From positions 97,570,141-97,634,140 of the forward strand of contig JAHLJT010002630.1 in assembly GCA_031308135.1 (NCBI GenBank): a DNA stretch of 64,000 nucleotides. Reading direction: 5' to 3'. Positions 22,112-33,708 of the stretch are shown here, in pieces; positions within the stretch are counted from its first letter, which is position 1, and each line of letters begins with the position of its first letter. The notes under the pieces are model-generated. The model did no database searches and was not told the origin of the DNA. It was given only the letters and a program-made list of their open reading frames with translations. The stretch is from Acheta domesticus (lineage: Eukaryota; Arthropoda; Insecta; Orthoptera; Gryllidae). A program made the translations under genes and the position numbers.

Positions 22112-23738
22112 GTACATATTTATTCATAGTAAATAGTTTGTCATCCAAAGTAATAGACCAAGTTCATTGGTTTATTATGGTCGAAACAATTGTAAAATAC
22201 ATCATTTACATGATACCTTGTAGCGTTGAGTTTAAAATATATTTTGAACAATACTAATGCGTGATGTATTTTCAGAGTTTGAAATTTATTATGAAATTAT
22301 AAGTATTTAATTTAATATGTATAAAATAAAATATTTAATTAAACATGATTACTGATATTTGATAATTATTGATGTATAAAATACATCTAAGAAGATAAGT
22401 TTTTTAATTCTGATATACAATGTTGGCATATAAAAGTACTCTATTAGTTAACTAAAATATGTATTTATCCGAAAACTTGTTTGATATGTCAATTTGATTA
22501 ACTATATCACCAAAATTGATTTCAATGAAAAGCATGAAATAAAATTAATTTATTAAAGATTATCTTTTTGCTGTTTAATGATATTAATGTGAGAAAATGT
22601 TGATTTACATACATATGTTGAAGCAAACATTGAATGCAATTTAATACCAAAATCAAATAAATTGGGATAATCTTTTTGTAATAAATTTGTATATATATCT
22701 AATTCTCGAAAATATTTTTAAAAACATATCTGCTTTTAATTTACGTAATTATAAATAGGATTTACTACAATCCAATCAAAATTCATTGGATCTTCGAATA
22801 ATGTAATATTATTGAATACTTTGTCAGAATCATTCAATCATTGAATGGTTTGGAATTCTAATTCAACTGTTTTCGAAATTTTTATATGTGCATATATAAG
22901 TCAGTAATATTTTGGTGTTTTTCTTGAAGTCTTAAATTTAACGTATTCAAATGGCCGGTCAGATCAGAACAGAACGTTTATCTGCTCAAACATTTAACTG
23001 CACTTATTCACTGAACATACTGAAATAACGGTTGATTTATCAAATCATACAGAATAGTATTTACAGTTCTTAATAAATTTTGTTAACTTATCTTCTAAAT
23101 AGTTGTTTATAGTTCACTATATGACAAACAATTGATCGCCCAAATAATGTTATTTTATTAAATTTATTTGCTTCGTCTGGATAATTCATGACTTTTAACA
23201 TGTTATTAAAACAATTTTTCAAAAATTGTTAACCGAGGCAGAAATATTAATTTTAAAAAGTTCTGGTTCAGACCCGAAGTTCATTACAATGGACAAATTC
23301 CAATGTAATGTCCATTGTAAAAAATCAGGTCTGAAATGGTTAAGTGAAATGATTTAAAAAACAGTAATAATAATAACAAAAATAAACTGTTAGAGCTATT
23401 TTTTACAAGATTAAGTAACAACGTTTACATTTTAAATTTTTTAAATAAAATACCCGTTCCAAGATAGTATCTTATTGCTGTATTTTCAATATGACTTCGA
23501 CCATAATAGACCAATCAAAATTAAGGGCACCAGCGAACTGCAATGTGGAAGGGAAGCGTCTCGGGGACGCGTGCCCACCTGTGCTTTCAATTATAATTCT
23601 TTTTTGTTTAAAATCATTGATTAAAAGACAAAACAATTTTTTAATCAGTTGATTTATATCATAAATCTGATTAGAAATATTTTTATACTTCAAAATAATG
23701 TACAATTAAATGTTTTTCTTTACTTGGGATATTTTCAG
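22112..23738 (+). other. Intron of the hAT transposase gene
   Basis: 1627 bp of AT-rich sequence from GTACAT to TATTTTCAG. Phases match on both sides. It holds a hairpin near 23283-23320 (TTACAATGGACA facing TGTCCATTGTAA) and an inverted pair around 22172-22190 and 23494-23512. It may have grown by insertion of other repeats. Confidence 0.65.
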
Positions 23739-25405
23739 AGGAAACGATAAACACTGCTAACACAGAAGAACATGACCGCATTTTTGAGGTACCGGAGGAT
23801 TCTACTGTCTGTAGCAATGAAATTATATTACACAGCAAGTATGACAAGATTTGGAAACATAATGATATTGCATACTTGGAGTTTGACGAGATATCGAAGT
23901 TGCCGAAAATTACACACGATCTTCAAGAAAAATTGTTGATGTACGGTACTTCCAATCTTCAAAACAAGAATGGCCCCTTTGCATCATCGAATGGACGGGC
24001 TATGACATCGTCTTGGTTTTCGAAGCGACTTGCACAGGGTTTTGGCGAAGAAATCAACAGATCTTGGCTGTTGTATTCTCCATCGAAAGAAGCAGCATAC
24101 TGTTTTTGTTGTCTACTTTTCAGTTCATCAAACGTGCAAAATCGATCGAACTTAGCAACAGCCCAAGGATTCAACCATTGGAAAAAACCAGAAAAATTAC
24201 GAATGCACGAAAATAGTCCTTCTCACCGCCAATGCTTTACCGCTTGGAAAGAAGCTGAGCTGAGATTGACGAAGAAGGAACGTGTAGATTCTGCGTTGGA
24301 GAAGGCCATACAGTCGGAAAAAGAGCGCTGGCGTGAAGTTTTGCAGAGAATTCTCTCTTGCATTCAATTTCTTGTCAAACAGAATTTACCTCTCCGTGGA
24401 CACCATGAAAAACTAGATTCTTCAGACTTTTTGAACAAAGGCAATTTTTTGGAACTGCTGAAACTTCTTTCGCAATATGATCCCGTACTGAAGAACCATG
24501 TGAAGTATGCGGAAGAAAATCCACGATCAACATCGTATTTATCACCACAAATTCAAAATGAGTTCATTAGTCTGTTGGCCTCTTCTGTACGCAATCAGTT
24601 GATCAGTGATATTTTGCGTAATAAATATTACGGGATCTTGTTCGACTCGACCCCGGACATAGCACACAGAGAGCAGTTTTCCGAGGTCGTCAGATACGTA
24701 GATATTGATTTTGATAAAAAGACTGTTCAAATCAAGGAATCATTTTTGGGTTTTATCGAACTTCATTCCAAAGATGCAGTTTCACTCGAAAAAGTCATTT
24801 TACAGCGATTGGAGGAAGACAACATACCGTTGTCTGATTGCAGATCTCAATGTTACGATAACGCAGCAGTGATGTCCGGTGCTATATCTGGAGTTCAACA
24901 AAGAATATGCAATAAAAATAGTCGCGCATTGTTTTTGAATTGCGACAATCACTCGCTGAATCTGGCAGGACTTCACGCAGCTAATCAAGAGGCAGTTGTC
25001 GTTACTTTCTTCGGCACCATAGAAGCTCTTTATGTGTTCTTTTCGCAGTCTACTATACGGTGGGACTTGTTGAAAAGTAAAGTGAAGAAAACGCTGAAAC
25101 GAGAGTCTCAAACCAGATGGAGTGCCAGATATGATGCTGTTAGTGTCGTCTTTGAGCATCTAGATAATATATTGGACCTGCTTGAAAAAATGAGAGAGAA
25201 AACAGACTTGTCTGTGGAAACTAGATGCGAAGCTGAAACTATTGTACATCGAATGCTGTCCTTCGACTTTCTAAGCCTCCTGTACTTTTGGAACCAAATT
25301 TTGCGGAGAATTGAACGTGTTCAAAAACGACTGCAAGATACATCAATAAATGTTGCAGATGCTGCGAAGGATATAAACTCACTCCAGAGCGAATTAAAGA
25401 GATAA
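23739..25405 (+). CDS. hAT transposase, exon 2 (TTF zinc finger and catalytic core)
   Basis: Open from the acceptor at 23738 to TAA at 25403-25405, about 555 codons. In order: a TTF-type zinc finger (WLLYSPSKEAAYCFCCLLFS, later H and C residues in MHENSPSHRQCF), a DUF4371-like stretch (FLVKQNLPLRGHHEKLDSSD), the block YYGILFDSTPD near 24624-24659 with the probable first catalytic Asp, and CRSQCYDNAAVMSG near 24838-24880 with the second. Family knowledge: these proteins cut and paste DNA between TIRs and dimerise through a C-terminal hAT region, encoded here at 25413-26099. The stop in front of that region indicates a frameshift or sequence error. Confidence 0.85.
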
Positions 25406-26099
25406 GACATGAATGTGCATTAAAGCGATTGCAGACGCGAAAATAAAATGTGACCAATGGGGAATCAACGTCGAACGAAGAAGAAGAAGAAGACGTCGTC
25501 GAATGCCTGGAGAGTTAGCTGAAGACGCTGGTCTTTCAGCAGAGGAGGAACAACGTCGTGTTTTGGCTAGCATCGTGGACCGACTCCAATGTGAATTCGA
25601 CAACCGGTTTCAGCGTCTTAGAGATCTGCACGAGAAGTTTGGCTTTCTTTTAGATGTTTCATCATTGATAAATAACTACGATTTAGATTATTTGGAAAAA
25701 CAGTGTAATATTTTCGGAGAATTTTATGCGACGGATGTTGAGAGTACTGGCTTGTACAATGACATTGTTGATTGCAGAATGTTATTACGTTCGCGGGATA
25801 ATGTGATCAACACCCCCATCGAATTGCTCCGTATTGTGATTCAGTACGGTAAAGATGTCTTTCCAAACTTGGGAATTGCTTTACAGATTCTGCTAACTGT
25901 TTCGGTATCGATAGCAAGTTGTGAAAGATCATTCAGCAAATTAAAGCTAATTTTAACATATTTGCGAGCATCAATGGAACAACAGCGATTGTCTAATTTA
26001 GCTCTTTTGAGCATAGAGAAAGAGACCCTTGAAAAGATTAATGCATCAGATATTATAAACAAGTTTGCATCCATTAAATCGCGTAAAATACATATCTAG
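25402..26099 (+). pseudogene. hAT transposase, frame-shifted C-terminal part
   Basis: The open frame 25413-26099 continues the transposase in another frame. A second short frame (IRHECALK) bridges 25402-25440, so two small indels are likely. It starts with an arginine run and ends with the hAT dimerisation motif SCERSFSKLKLILTYLRAS...RLSNLALLSIEKE, including the last catalytic region. Stop at 26097-26099. If the indels are real the transposase loses its dimerisation domain and is dead; if they are assembly errors, the element could be intact. Confidence 0.8.
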
Positions 26100-26178
26100 A
26101 TCTGTTTTTCAAACATTGTACGTATTTATTAATAAAAACAAATATAATTATTTGAATTAAATTCTTATTTTCTATCCT

Positions 26179-26415
26179 CCCGCGTAGAAAAGAGGATCTG
26201 GCATGAGTATGGCAGTATGCGGCTGTATGGCATAATTGTGAACCATACTGTTACCATACGTCTGCCATACTAGTGTCATATTTTTATCATTCTGTTGCCA
26301 GACTAAAGTATGGCATCAATATGGCACAGTATGGCACAAGTATGGCAACCGTATGGCTCGCGATTATGAGCCAGCCTTTCGCCATTCTTATGCCAGATTC
26401 TCTTTTCCATGCGGG
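26179..26415. mobile_element. Nested 237-bp MITE with TATGGCA clusters
   Basis: Its 29-bp ends (CCCGCGTAGAAAAGAGG... and the reverse complement) agree at 25 positions. Between them TATGGCA or TGCCATA occurs about ten times in both orientations. It lies downstream of the transposase stop and inside the hAT right end. No clear target duplication is visible. It could be a separate MITE or a subterminal transposase-binding array of the hAT itself. Confidence 0.6.
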
Positions 26416-26514
26416 CTCTTAACAATGCAACTTTTTCCTATTTATGTGTGTGTGGGGGGGGGGCGAAATTTCGATAACTGCCCCCGGGCGCTCACTATCC
26501 TCGCTACGCCTCTG

Positions 26515-26522
26515 CTACCCCG
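26515..26522. repeat. hAT target-site duplication, right
   Basis: CTACCCCG, identical to 21364-21371. Confidence 0.95.
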
Positions 26523-28287
26523 GCACCCGTCTCACCCGGAAATGATCACCCGAGTCATCGCAACACGCAACTCTTATGTTCCACGCTTGAAATGCCTCTT
26601 TTGTCAGTGCAAAACTCAATGTTGCAATTCCTACAGTTCAACTGAACGTTATTCCTTACGTTCTTATAACGTCAGTCGCGTGATCAATACAGTTTAAGGA
26701 TGTCACCTTACATCTGGCGTTAAATCTCCCTGGTAACATATCATCGCGTTACATTATTTACATTACGGGTGCAATTAAATCCTACTCACCTGTATGATTT
26801 AGTTCTCTGTCCACGCATAACGCGGTCTATATATATAAGATATATTTCTTACACCGTGGCCCATACGTACTGTTCTCCGTATTGTTAATCGGTCCCTTTC
26901 ACAGAATAAACACAGATAACTTGTTGTTACCGGGAGCGCCACTGGCGACAGGACGAGCGCCTCCTCTCTTGTACCAGCAATTCTATTTGTGCCGATCACC
27001 TTATTGTCACCGCTTAAGCGGGAATTTAAAAATAAATATTTTTTAAAAGCAGTCCTATAGAAACTCCTTACATTGTTTTATCTGTTTCTATTAATTTTTT
27101 AAGGAATCACTCTACAATTTATTTCTACTTCAAAAAATCCACCGTTTTTTCGCGCAGTATTACATAACTTTCCATATACTATAGGTCTCTCCACGTAAGA
27201 ATAGACCAAAAAAATTCAACATGGTGGAGTTTCGGCACTGCCAATCTCATCGAAATGAAACGCAAAAGATACCGACGCGGCGTGTGTATGTAGTGCATGT
27301 AGTGCCCTTCAGAGAGGCAGATTTGCTGAAATCATTTTATTTATGTTTTTTGACTTATAAATCGCAACAATTATATGGTAACAATTTAATTTCTAATTTT
27401 CATATGGAAATAAAATCTTCACAATTTTCATAACCTTGTTTAAACTGAAGAATATATGAAATAGTAGAATCTCATTTATAATAAAAACGAATATAAATGC
27501 CATAATCAGAGGATTTATGGAATGAAGATGAAATTAAATGCAAGGCTCAAAAAACCTTTAATTTTGAAGCAATATGCAGTGTAATGAAATAAAATTATAC
27601 TTCACTGACTCGACATATCTGTATCATACTGATCTTATACACATAACATTAACACCTAACTGTGATGAGAACTTATCAAAAGAATGAATGTATTCATTGT
27701 ACAGGAATGGCAAATGTTTGAAATTTAGTGAACCGGATATCTGAATTCATTTAACTTAAAGGTTTAGTAAAAGAATAACTTATGCACGACAGGTGGGTTA
27801 GATTTTAATAACAAATTGCAAGGACAGTCATTAAATAATGGTCCACAGCAATTATCTTCACTTTTATCATTGAATTTTTATAAGAATTTTAGTTCCTAAT
27901 TGGCCCTGGGCTTACAAACATACATTTCATTCTTGCATTTATCTTACGCGATTGGAGAACACCAGGGAAAACAAAGAATAAGTATGCTACCATTATAACA
28001 TTACCATATAAAAAACAAATTAAATAAAATATTTAGTTAATCCTAAATTGGGTTTTCTAAAACTTTTCATTAAAAATAAGCATCCAACAATTTGGTTGAC
28101 TCTATAAATTTCTTGAAACACATCCTCCTAATCAGTATAATGGCTGAGGGCCAATTTCTAGCATGCATACAGAAACATATGACAAAATAATGGAGGTATT
28201 GAATTCCGCAATAGTGATAATATAGAAATAATTCCAATTTTATAAAATGAAAAATATTCCTTTAAAAACTGCAATCCTGGAACAAAG
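26523..28287. other. No gene; short terminus-like match
   Basis: AT-rich. At 26828-26862 ATATATAAGATATATTT and CTTACACCGTGGCCC resemble the right end of the GTGTAAGA element found at 45747-45762, in the same orientation. It may be a relic. Nothing else was recognised. Confidence 0.4.
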
Positions 28288-28401
28288 AAAAAATGCCTTT
28301 TTACTGAATTTTTAATGAACTGAACATTAGATTCTGCATCTAATGTATACTGCAGTATATAATGTTTAGTTCACAATAAATGCAGTAAAAAGGCATTTTT
28401 T
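28288..28401. repeat. 114-bp near-palindrome
   Basis: The outer 19 bases (28288-28306, AAAAAATGCCTTTTTACTG) are exactly reverse-complementary to 28383-28401. Inner blocks around TGAACTGAACATTA and TAATGTTTAGTTCA also pair, with a few mismatches. It is a foldback MITE or replication-born palindrome; no target duplication was identified. Confidence 0.8.
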
Positions 28402-28966
28402 TACTATAACAACAATATTTGATAAAATAGTAACATTCAACCAATAATGTTCTTCAAAGGAAGAAAAACAAAAGAAGTTTGGAAAAATGTACATTAATAA
28501 ATAAAAAATTGCATTCTTCTTCTCACAAACCATTCAACATACAAATTCTATTTAAAATTTCTTTTCAAATACAAATATACTACGACATCTCCAACATACA
28601 ATGACACATAATCTATATTATCTTACTCTGATACATTAGAACAAAACTCTTCTACTTCAAATTATACATCTTTAATTTCCAACATAGTTCAAGAAATTAT
28701 TTCTACAATTATCCCACAAATTCAGTCTTTATTACAAAACATCCTTCCTCCACTTTTTACTGTCTATTAATACAAATACTATTACACTAATGAAATGGAA
28801 TTCTAAAGGTCTAAAATGACAACAAAATCTTTTTCATCCCCGTTCTTTCTTAATATTGGCATGGGATGTATTTCTAAAACACATCTAATCCCTGAAGAAA
28901 AACTGCTCTTAAAATATTATAACATTTATAGAAATGATAAAATTTCTGACCATGCGTCTATGGTGT
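28402..28966. other. No recognised feature
   Basis: Very AT-rich sequence up to the AAT tract that hosts the R1-type LINE. Confidence 0.45.
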
Positions 28967-28969
28967 AGC

Positions 28970-28988
28970 AATAATAATAATAATAATA
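28970..28988. repeat. AAT tract at LINE 5' junction
   Basis: About six AAT units directly precede the first bases of the R1-type LINE (GGGGTAGCTC). The same unit borders its 3' end at 33686-33708. Confidence 0.9.
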
Positions 28989-29159
28989 GGGGTAGCTCAA
29001 AAACGCTATGGGAAGGAGCCCCAGAAAAAAAATCCTTATGGAAGGTCCTTTAGGATCAACCGTTACGGTGCAGGGGATCGGAGCCCCAGTACGGCAGTCG
29101 GGGGTGGGCAAGCAGGCCCCCGGCGGTCGTCATCCAGCGACTGCAATGGCACGGATGTG

Positions 29160-30526
29160 GCCCATTTGGCATCCGTGTCAGATAATGCCACAAATGGAGA
29201 TTCTTCCGGAAGGATGACCAGGGATCCTGGCGAGAGATCTAGACCAGGAGCTGTTTCGGACCTGCTGTGGGACAGGTGGAAGGCAATGGAACAGCTGCAA
29301 AAGGCCCAGTTGAAGGTACTGGAAAACTTTGGCCGGAAACCTTAGTGTAGTTGGGAACCAACATGCTGAGGAACAACCCCACCGCAGTGAAAGAATCACT
29401 TGCGAAAGCCATAGAAGAAGTGGACATTATGAAAAACAAATGTCTAGCTATGGCAGAAGAACATGAGTTCTGGCAACAGCTCCTCGATGAAGAGAAAAGC
29501 CGGAACTGCCCGACGAGCCATACTGTGGCTGAAAAGCCTAAAGATCTCGCTCGGCAGGAGAAGAACCATAAAGCTCCTGCCCATCAGTTGAAGACTGTAG
29601 GCAGGAGAAGAAGAAGAAAGATAAGGCTCCTCGCCCCCCAGTTGAAAAGTGCGGGCAGGAGAACGTTGCAAATATTGTAGCAGACGCAACAAGTGAAGCT
29701 ACAGAGGAATGGCTGGTTCCGAGGGAACACAGGAAGAAAAACCGGAAGAAAGAAACTGAGGCTGCTAAACCGAAGAGAAGCCGCCCCGCAGAACCAGGCG
29801 ATTAAAGTATCGGCCAAGGAAGGGGAATCCTATGCCGATATAATTAAGAAGATGAAGAAGGACGTAGATCCCAAGACGCACGGCGCGGAGATCCTGTCTA
29901 TTCGCAGGACTCAGAAGAAAGAACTATTAATAGTTTTGGGCAAGAATGGAAACGTAGCCTCTCTCAATGAGGCAGTAGTAAGGGCCATAGGTACTCAAGC
30001 CAAAGTGAACTTACTTTCGCCGAAAGACCTAGTTGAAATTCGTGACATCGACGAAACTGTAGTCGTCGAAGAAGTAGTGGAGGCTGTCGCCCGTAAAATA
30101 GGCATACAGAGTGAGCAGATCGCTGACTCCTGCCGCTTGAGGAAAGGATACGGCAGGGCGCAGATAGCGACAATCCTTCTGCCAGTAGATCTAGCCCGTA
30201 AACTGGTGGCGGAGGAGAAAGTTAAAATAGGCTGGGTTTATTGCCCGATTAGGGTGAAGCAGCAGCAGCCCAAGAGATGCTTCAGGTGCCTTGAGTATGG
30301 ACACCTAATATCCATGTGTTCGGGCCCTGACAGAAGAAATATATGCTATAAATGTGGCAAGACTGGACACATTGCAAAGCAATGCAGAGGCAAAATGCAC
30401 TGCATCATATGCAAGGAGAAAAACCTGAGCGATGACCATCTTTTAGGAGGTACCAGATGTGCCTCATTCATCGCTGCAACTAGAAAGCTCCATAAGACCA
30501 AGAATGCTCAGGGTCATACAAATTAA
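29160..30526 (+). pseudogene. LINE ORF1 (Gag-like, three CCHC knuckles), broken
   Basis: The N-terminal part is spread over two frames (29157-29345 with RWKAMEQLQKAQLKVLENFG, and 29351-29680 with KAIEEVDIMKNKCLAMAEEH, both coiled-coil-like). 29693-30526 is an intact C-terminal stretch of 277 codons: a basic region, a folded core (LSIRRTQKKELLIVLGKNGN), then three zinc knuckles at about 30278-30462, CFRCLEYGHLISMC, CYKCGKTGHIAKQC and a third CIIC...H...C. Three knuckles in this arrangement are typical of R1/TRAS Gag proteins, which bind the element RNA. Two upstream frame breaks make it nonfunctional as assembled. It overlaps the start of ORF2 slightly, as in this clade. Confidence 0.85.
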
Positions 30527-33447
30527 CTTGAGGAAAAGCAAGCAGGCGCAAGACCTCTTGACCCAGGTCGCAACTGAGAGGAAAGCTGACTTGCTACTAG
30601 TCAGCGAGCAACAGGACACGTCCGACGAGGTCACGCTGTACCAAGATTCCTCGAGAAGAGCTGGAATAATTATTTTTAATAAAAAGCTTAGGGTTCAAGC
30701 ATTTAAGAGGACGCAGTTCGGGTTCGTCTGGGTGGAAGTAAATTGAGTTCGGTTTTACAGCTGCTACTTTCCCCCATGCGACCCGAGTGAGAAATTTGAG
30801 AGGGCCATTGCTGAGCTTGAAGCTAGCCTAACGTCAGCAAAAGGCGAAACTCTTATTGGAGGTGACTTTAATAGTAAATCCCCAGAATGGGGGAAACGAG
30901 GTCAGATAAAAGAGGAGCAATTGTTTGCGAGTTTGTCGCAAAAAGCGACCTAGTCATTTTAAATAACGGCGACAAGTATACCTTCCAACGAGGGAATGCC
31001 TCCTCAGTACTGGATATAACCATGGGCTCCACAAAGCTGAGTAGGAGCGTCATGGATTGGGAGGTACTTGAGGACGAATCGCTTAGCGACCATCTGTATA
31101 TAGGGTTCTCTGTCGCTACAAATCAGGGGTATAACCCTGATGTGGCTAGAGATAACAAAGACGGTGCTGCCTGGAACGTTAACAGGTTAAATGCAGACAA
31201 AGCCAAAGAATCCTTGGAGGAATCTAGGCTGATAAAGAGTATTGGCTGGACGAGAAACGCAGAATCCCTTGAGGAAATAATCAGGGAAACTACAGACATA
31301 GTGGTAGCCGCGTGCAGTGCCTCGATGCCCAGACGCAAAGGCCCTAGGAGCATGCTTCAGGTGTACTGGTGGACACCAGAAATTGCAGAGCTCCGCAAGA
31401 ACTGCGTCAAGGCGAGAAGATTAGCGACGAGAGCTAGGACAAATCTCTCCCTTAGAGACCAGTATAAGAAGTCTCTAAAACTGCTCAAGAGAGAGATTAA
31501 AAGAAGCAAATCCCGATGTTGGAGACAACTTACAGATAATGCCGAAAACGACCCTTGGGGCATGGCCTACAAAATAGTGACGAAGAAATTAAGAGCGGGC
31601 TGTAAGACGCCTGGATTAGACGACCCTCGCTGGGTGAAGAAAGTAATAGACGACCTCTTTCCTACTAGGGATCGCTGGGAAAGACAAAGACCGAGCGGCT
31701 TTTCCTTTGACGAAAAAGACGTGTTCACCCTAGAAGAACTGCGAAAAGCAGCGGCGACCCTGAAATGCGGGAAAGCGCCGGGTTTCGACGGGATCCCGAA
31801 CGAGATGTTGAAGATCGTGACAGAGCAATACCCGGAATGCCTGTTATCGGCGTTCAATTGCTGCCTTAAGAACGCAACATTCCCCATGCGGTGGAAGAGA
31901 CAGAAGCTCGTTCTTCTCCGAAAGGGCAATAAACCCGACAATCAGACTTCCTCGTTCAGACCGCTTTGCCTTTTGGATACCATGGGCAAACTACTTGAGG
32001 GTCTAATTCTAACACGACTCGAGGAACATCTAGGGGCAAACTTATCTCCCAGGCAATACGGTTTCCGGAAGGGACTTTCGACAACGGATGCCATCCTGAA
32101 GGTGACCAGTATTGCAGAGACACCCAAGCGCGGTGATGGGAAGAAGAAAGGATTCTCTGCGCTAGTAGCCATAGACATCAGAAATGCTTTCAACTCTGCC
32201 AGATGGAGGGACATCATTGTAGCTCTGATAGACAAAAAGGTCCCAGAATATCTCCTTAGGATGATTGAAGACTACCTTCATGAGAGAAGTATAGTCTACT
32301 CGGACTCCTTCGTAATCGAAGACGAGATGACTTGCGGCGTACCCCAAGGGTCTAGACTGGGTCCACTCTTATGGAACGTCATGTATGATAGTCTCTTACA
32401 AATTGACATTCCATCAGACACCCAGCTTATAGGCTACGCAGATGATACACTCATCATCTGTCAGCAATGACACAGACTTGCTGGAGATGAAAGTGAACGA
32501 AACCCTTTTTAGGGTTAAAGGTGGCTTGACAAGAGACTTCTACACATGGCTGTGGAGAAAACTGAAGCCGTGTTGATCACTGACCGGAGAGCATTCCGTT
32601 CCCCAAACATTCGATTGGGGGACGTGAACATCAACTGGAGACGCCACATAACTTATTTGGGAGTCGAGATCGACCAGCTACTGAGCTTTGGTCCGCATAT
32701 TAACAAGACTGCGGACAAGGCAGCGAAGACATGCTCCGACCTCTCCAGATTGATGCCAAATGTGGGTGGTCCAAAAGAGGCGAAACGGAGAATGATTGCT
32801 TGTGCAGCTCATTCCCAACTGCTGTACGCGGCCCCAGTGTGGGCCGATAACTTGGCAAAGCGTGTGTAAGATTGAAGTACACGCATGTACAAAGGAGGCT
32901 GGCGCTGAGAATAGCGTCTGCCTACCGCACGGTCTCTGACAGCGCAGTGGGGGTACTGGCCAGTGTACCTCCCGTAGACCTGCTGGCGAGAGAGCAGACG
33001 GAGATCTACAAAGAACGTAAGCTACCAGACCCCGTTCGTGACGGACCTCCGCGCAGGACGAAAGAGGACATAAAGAAGAAAGCACGGGCTTCCCTCCTGG
33101 CAGACTGGCAAGCGAGGTGGGACAACGACACCAAAGGAAGGTGGACGTACACGATGATACCATGTATCGAACCGTGGATCAGCAGAAGACACGGGGAAGT
33201 TAACTATTACCTTTCCCAAGTGCTCTCAGGACACGGCAGCTTTAAATCCTATCTGCACAGATTTAAAAGAGCGACTGATCGCAAATGTGAATTTTGCAGT
33301 TATGAAGACGACGATGCCATGCACACTATATTTAATTGCATGGCATGGGATACACATAGAAGACACCTAAACGAAGCCTTGGGTGCGGATGTCTCCCATC
33401 GAACGTGGTGGAACTCATGCTCCAATCAAGTGAACAGTGGAGCTTAA
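30504..33447 (+). pseudogene. LINE ORF2 (endonuclease, RT, HCCH), broken
   Basis: The endonuclease starts LRVIQINLRKSKQAQDLL (30507 on) with LLLVSEQ, meets TGA at 30744-30746, continues with LIGGDFNSKSPEWG, and shifts near 30888 into DKYTFQRGNASSVLDIT and SDHLYIGFSV. The RT (31700-32470) has GKAPGFDGIPNEML, SFRPLCLLDTMGKLLE, RQYGFRKGLSTTDAI, AIDIRNAFNSARW, GVPQGSRLGPLLWN and catalytic GYADDT at 32431-32448. TGA 32468-32470 and shifts near 32520 and 32868 follow. The C-terminal part (32872-33447) ends with the HCCH motif CEFCSYEDDDAMHTIFNC. Family role: nicks the target and copies the RNA there. At least five disruptions; inactive. Confidence 0.88.
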
Positions 33448-33685
33448 TTCAAGAGTTCCTCACTTTCGTTATGAAACGGAAGGAAGAAAGGCTCCGTAGT
33501 TAAGTGCGGTTGCAGCCCATCTAACCGCCTGTCTCTCTGCCACGAAGTAATGTCTCGCGACGGTTTCCGTGGAGAGAGGCATGGGCCCAAGAGGAGAGGG
33601 GTTTTTTTAGTGGGGGAGGGTCCCACACACCAGGGATAGCCCACCTTATCCCTGACGGTGCATAATGCATTTTTCCCCTCGTTAA
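33448..33685 (+). other. 3' UTR of the R1-type LINE
   Basis: GC-rich non-coding sequence between the ORF2 stop and the AAT tract, ending CCCCTCGTTAAA just before the repeat. No poly(A) is present. Confidence 0.7.
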
Positions 33686-33708
33686 AAATAATAATAATAA
33701 TAATAATG
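33686..33708. repeat. AAT tract at LINE 3' junction
   Basis: About seven AAT units between the 3' UTR and AT-rich flanking DNA. Confidence 0.9.

Larger units (their letters stand above)
21372..26514 (+). mobile_element. hAT transposon, 5.1 kb, structurally complete
   Basis: The element starts CAGAGGCGTAGCAAGG and ends with the reverse complement CGCTACGCCTCTG. Both ends are followed inward by G-rich strings and a GCCCCGGGCGC-type motif. A perfect 8-bp duplication, CTACCCCG, flanks it. Inside is a plus-strand transposase gene in two exons plus a frame-broken 3' part. CAG at the ends, the 8-bp duplication and the transposase type agree on hAT. The related non-autonomous elements likely mobilised by it would share these ends. 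Confidence 0.93.
28989..33708 (+). mobile_element. R1/TRAS-clade LINE, about 4.7 kb, inserted in AAT repeat
   Basis: Order and content fit a complete non-LTR element: a 5' region, a Gag-like ORF1 with three zinc knuckles, an ORF2 with endonuclease, RT and C-terminal HCCH motif, a 240-bp 3' UTR and a junction in (AAT)n. Both ends abut AAT repeats, so the insertion target (or the tail) is this microsatellite and the target duplication cannot be separated. Its GC content is clearly above its surroundings. Confidence 0.88.

Noticed and set aside
21862..22257. 131-residue single-exon protein
   Set aside because: The residues after 22111 look like translated intron; splicing to 23739 keeps phase and joins two transposase-like parts.
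28989..33708. Endogenous retrovirus
   Set aside because: There is a Gag-like protein with zinc knuckles and an RT, but no LTRs, protease or integrase; the endonuclease and HCCH motif identify a non-LTR element.
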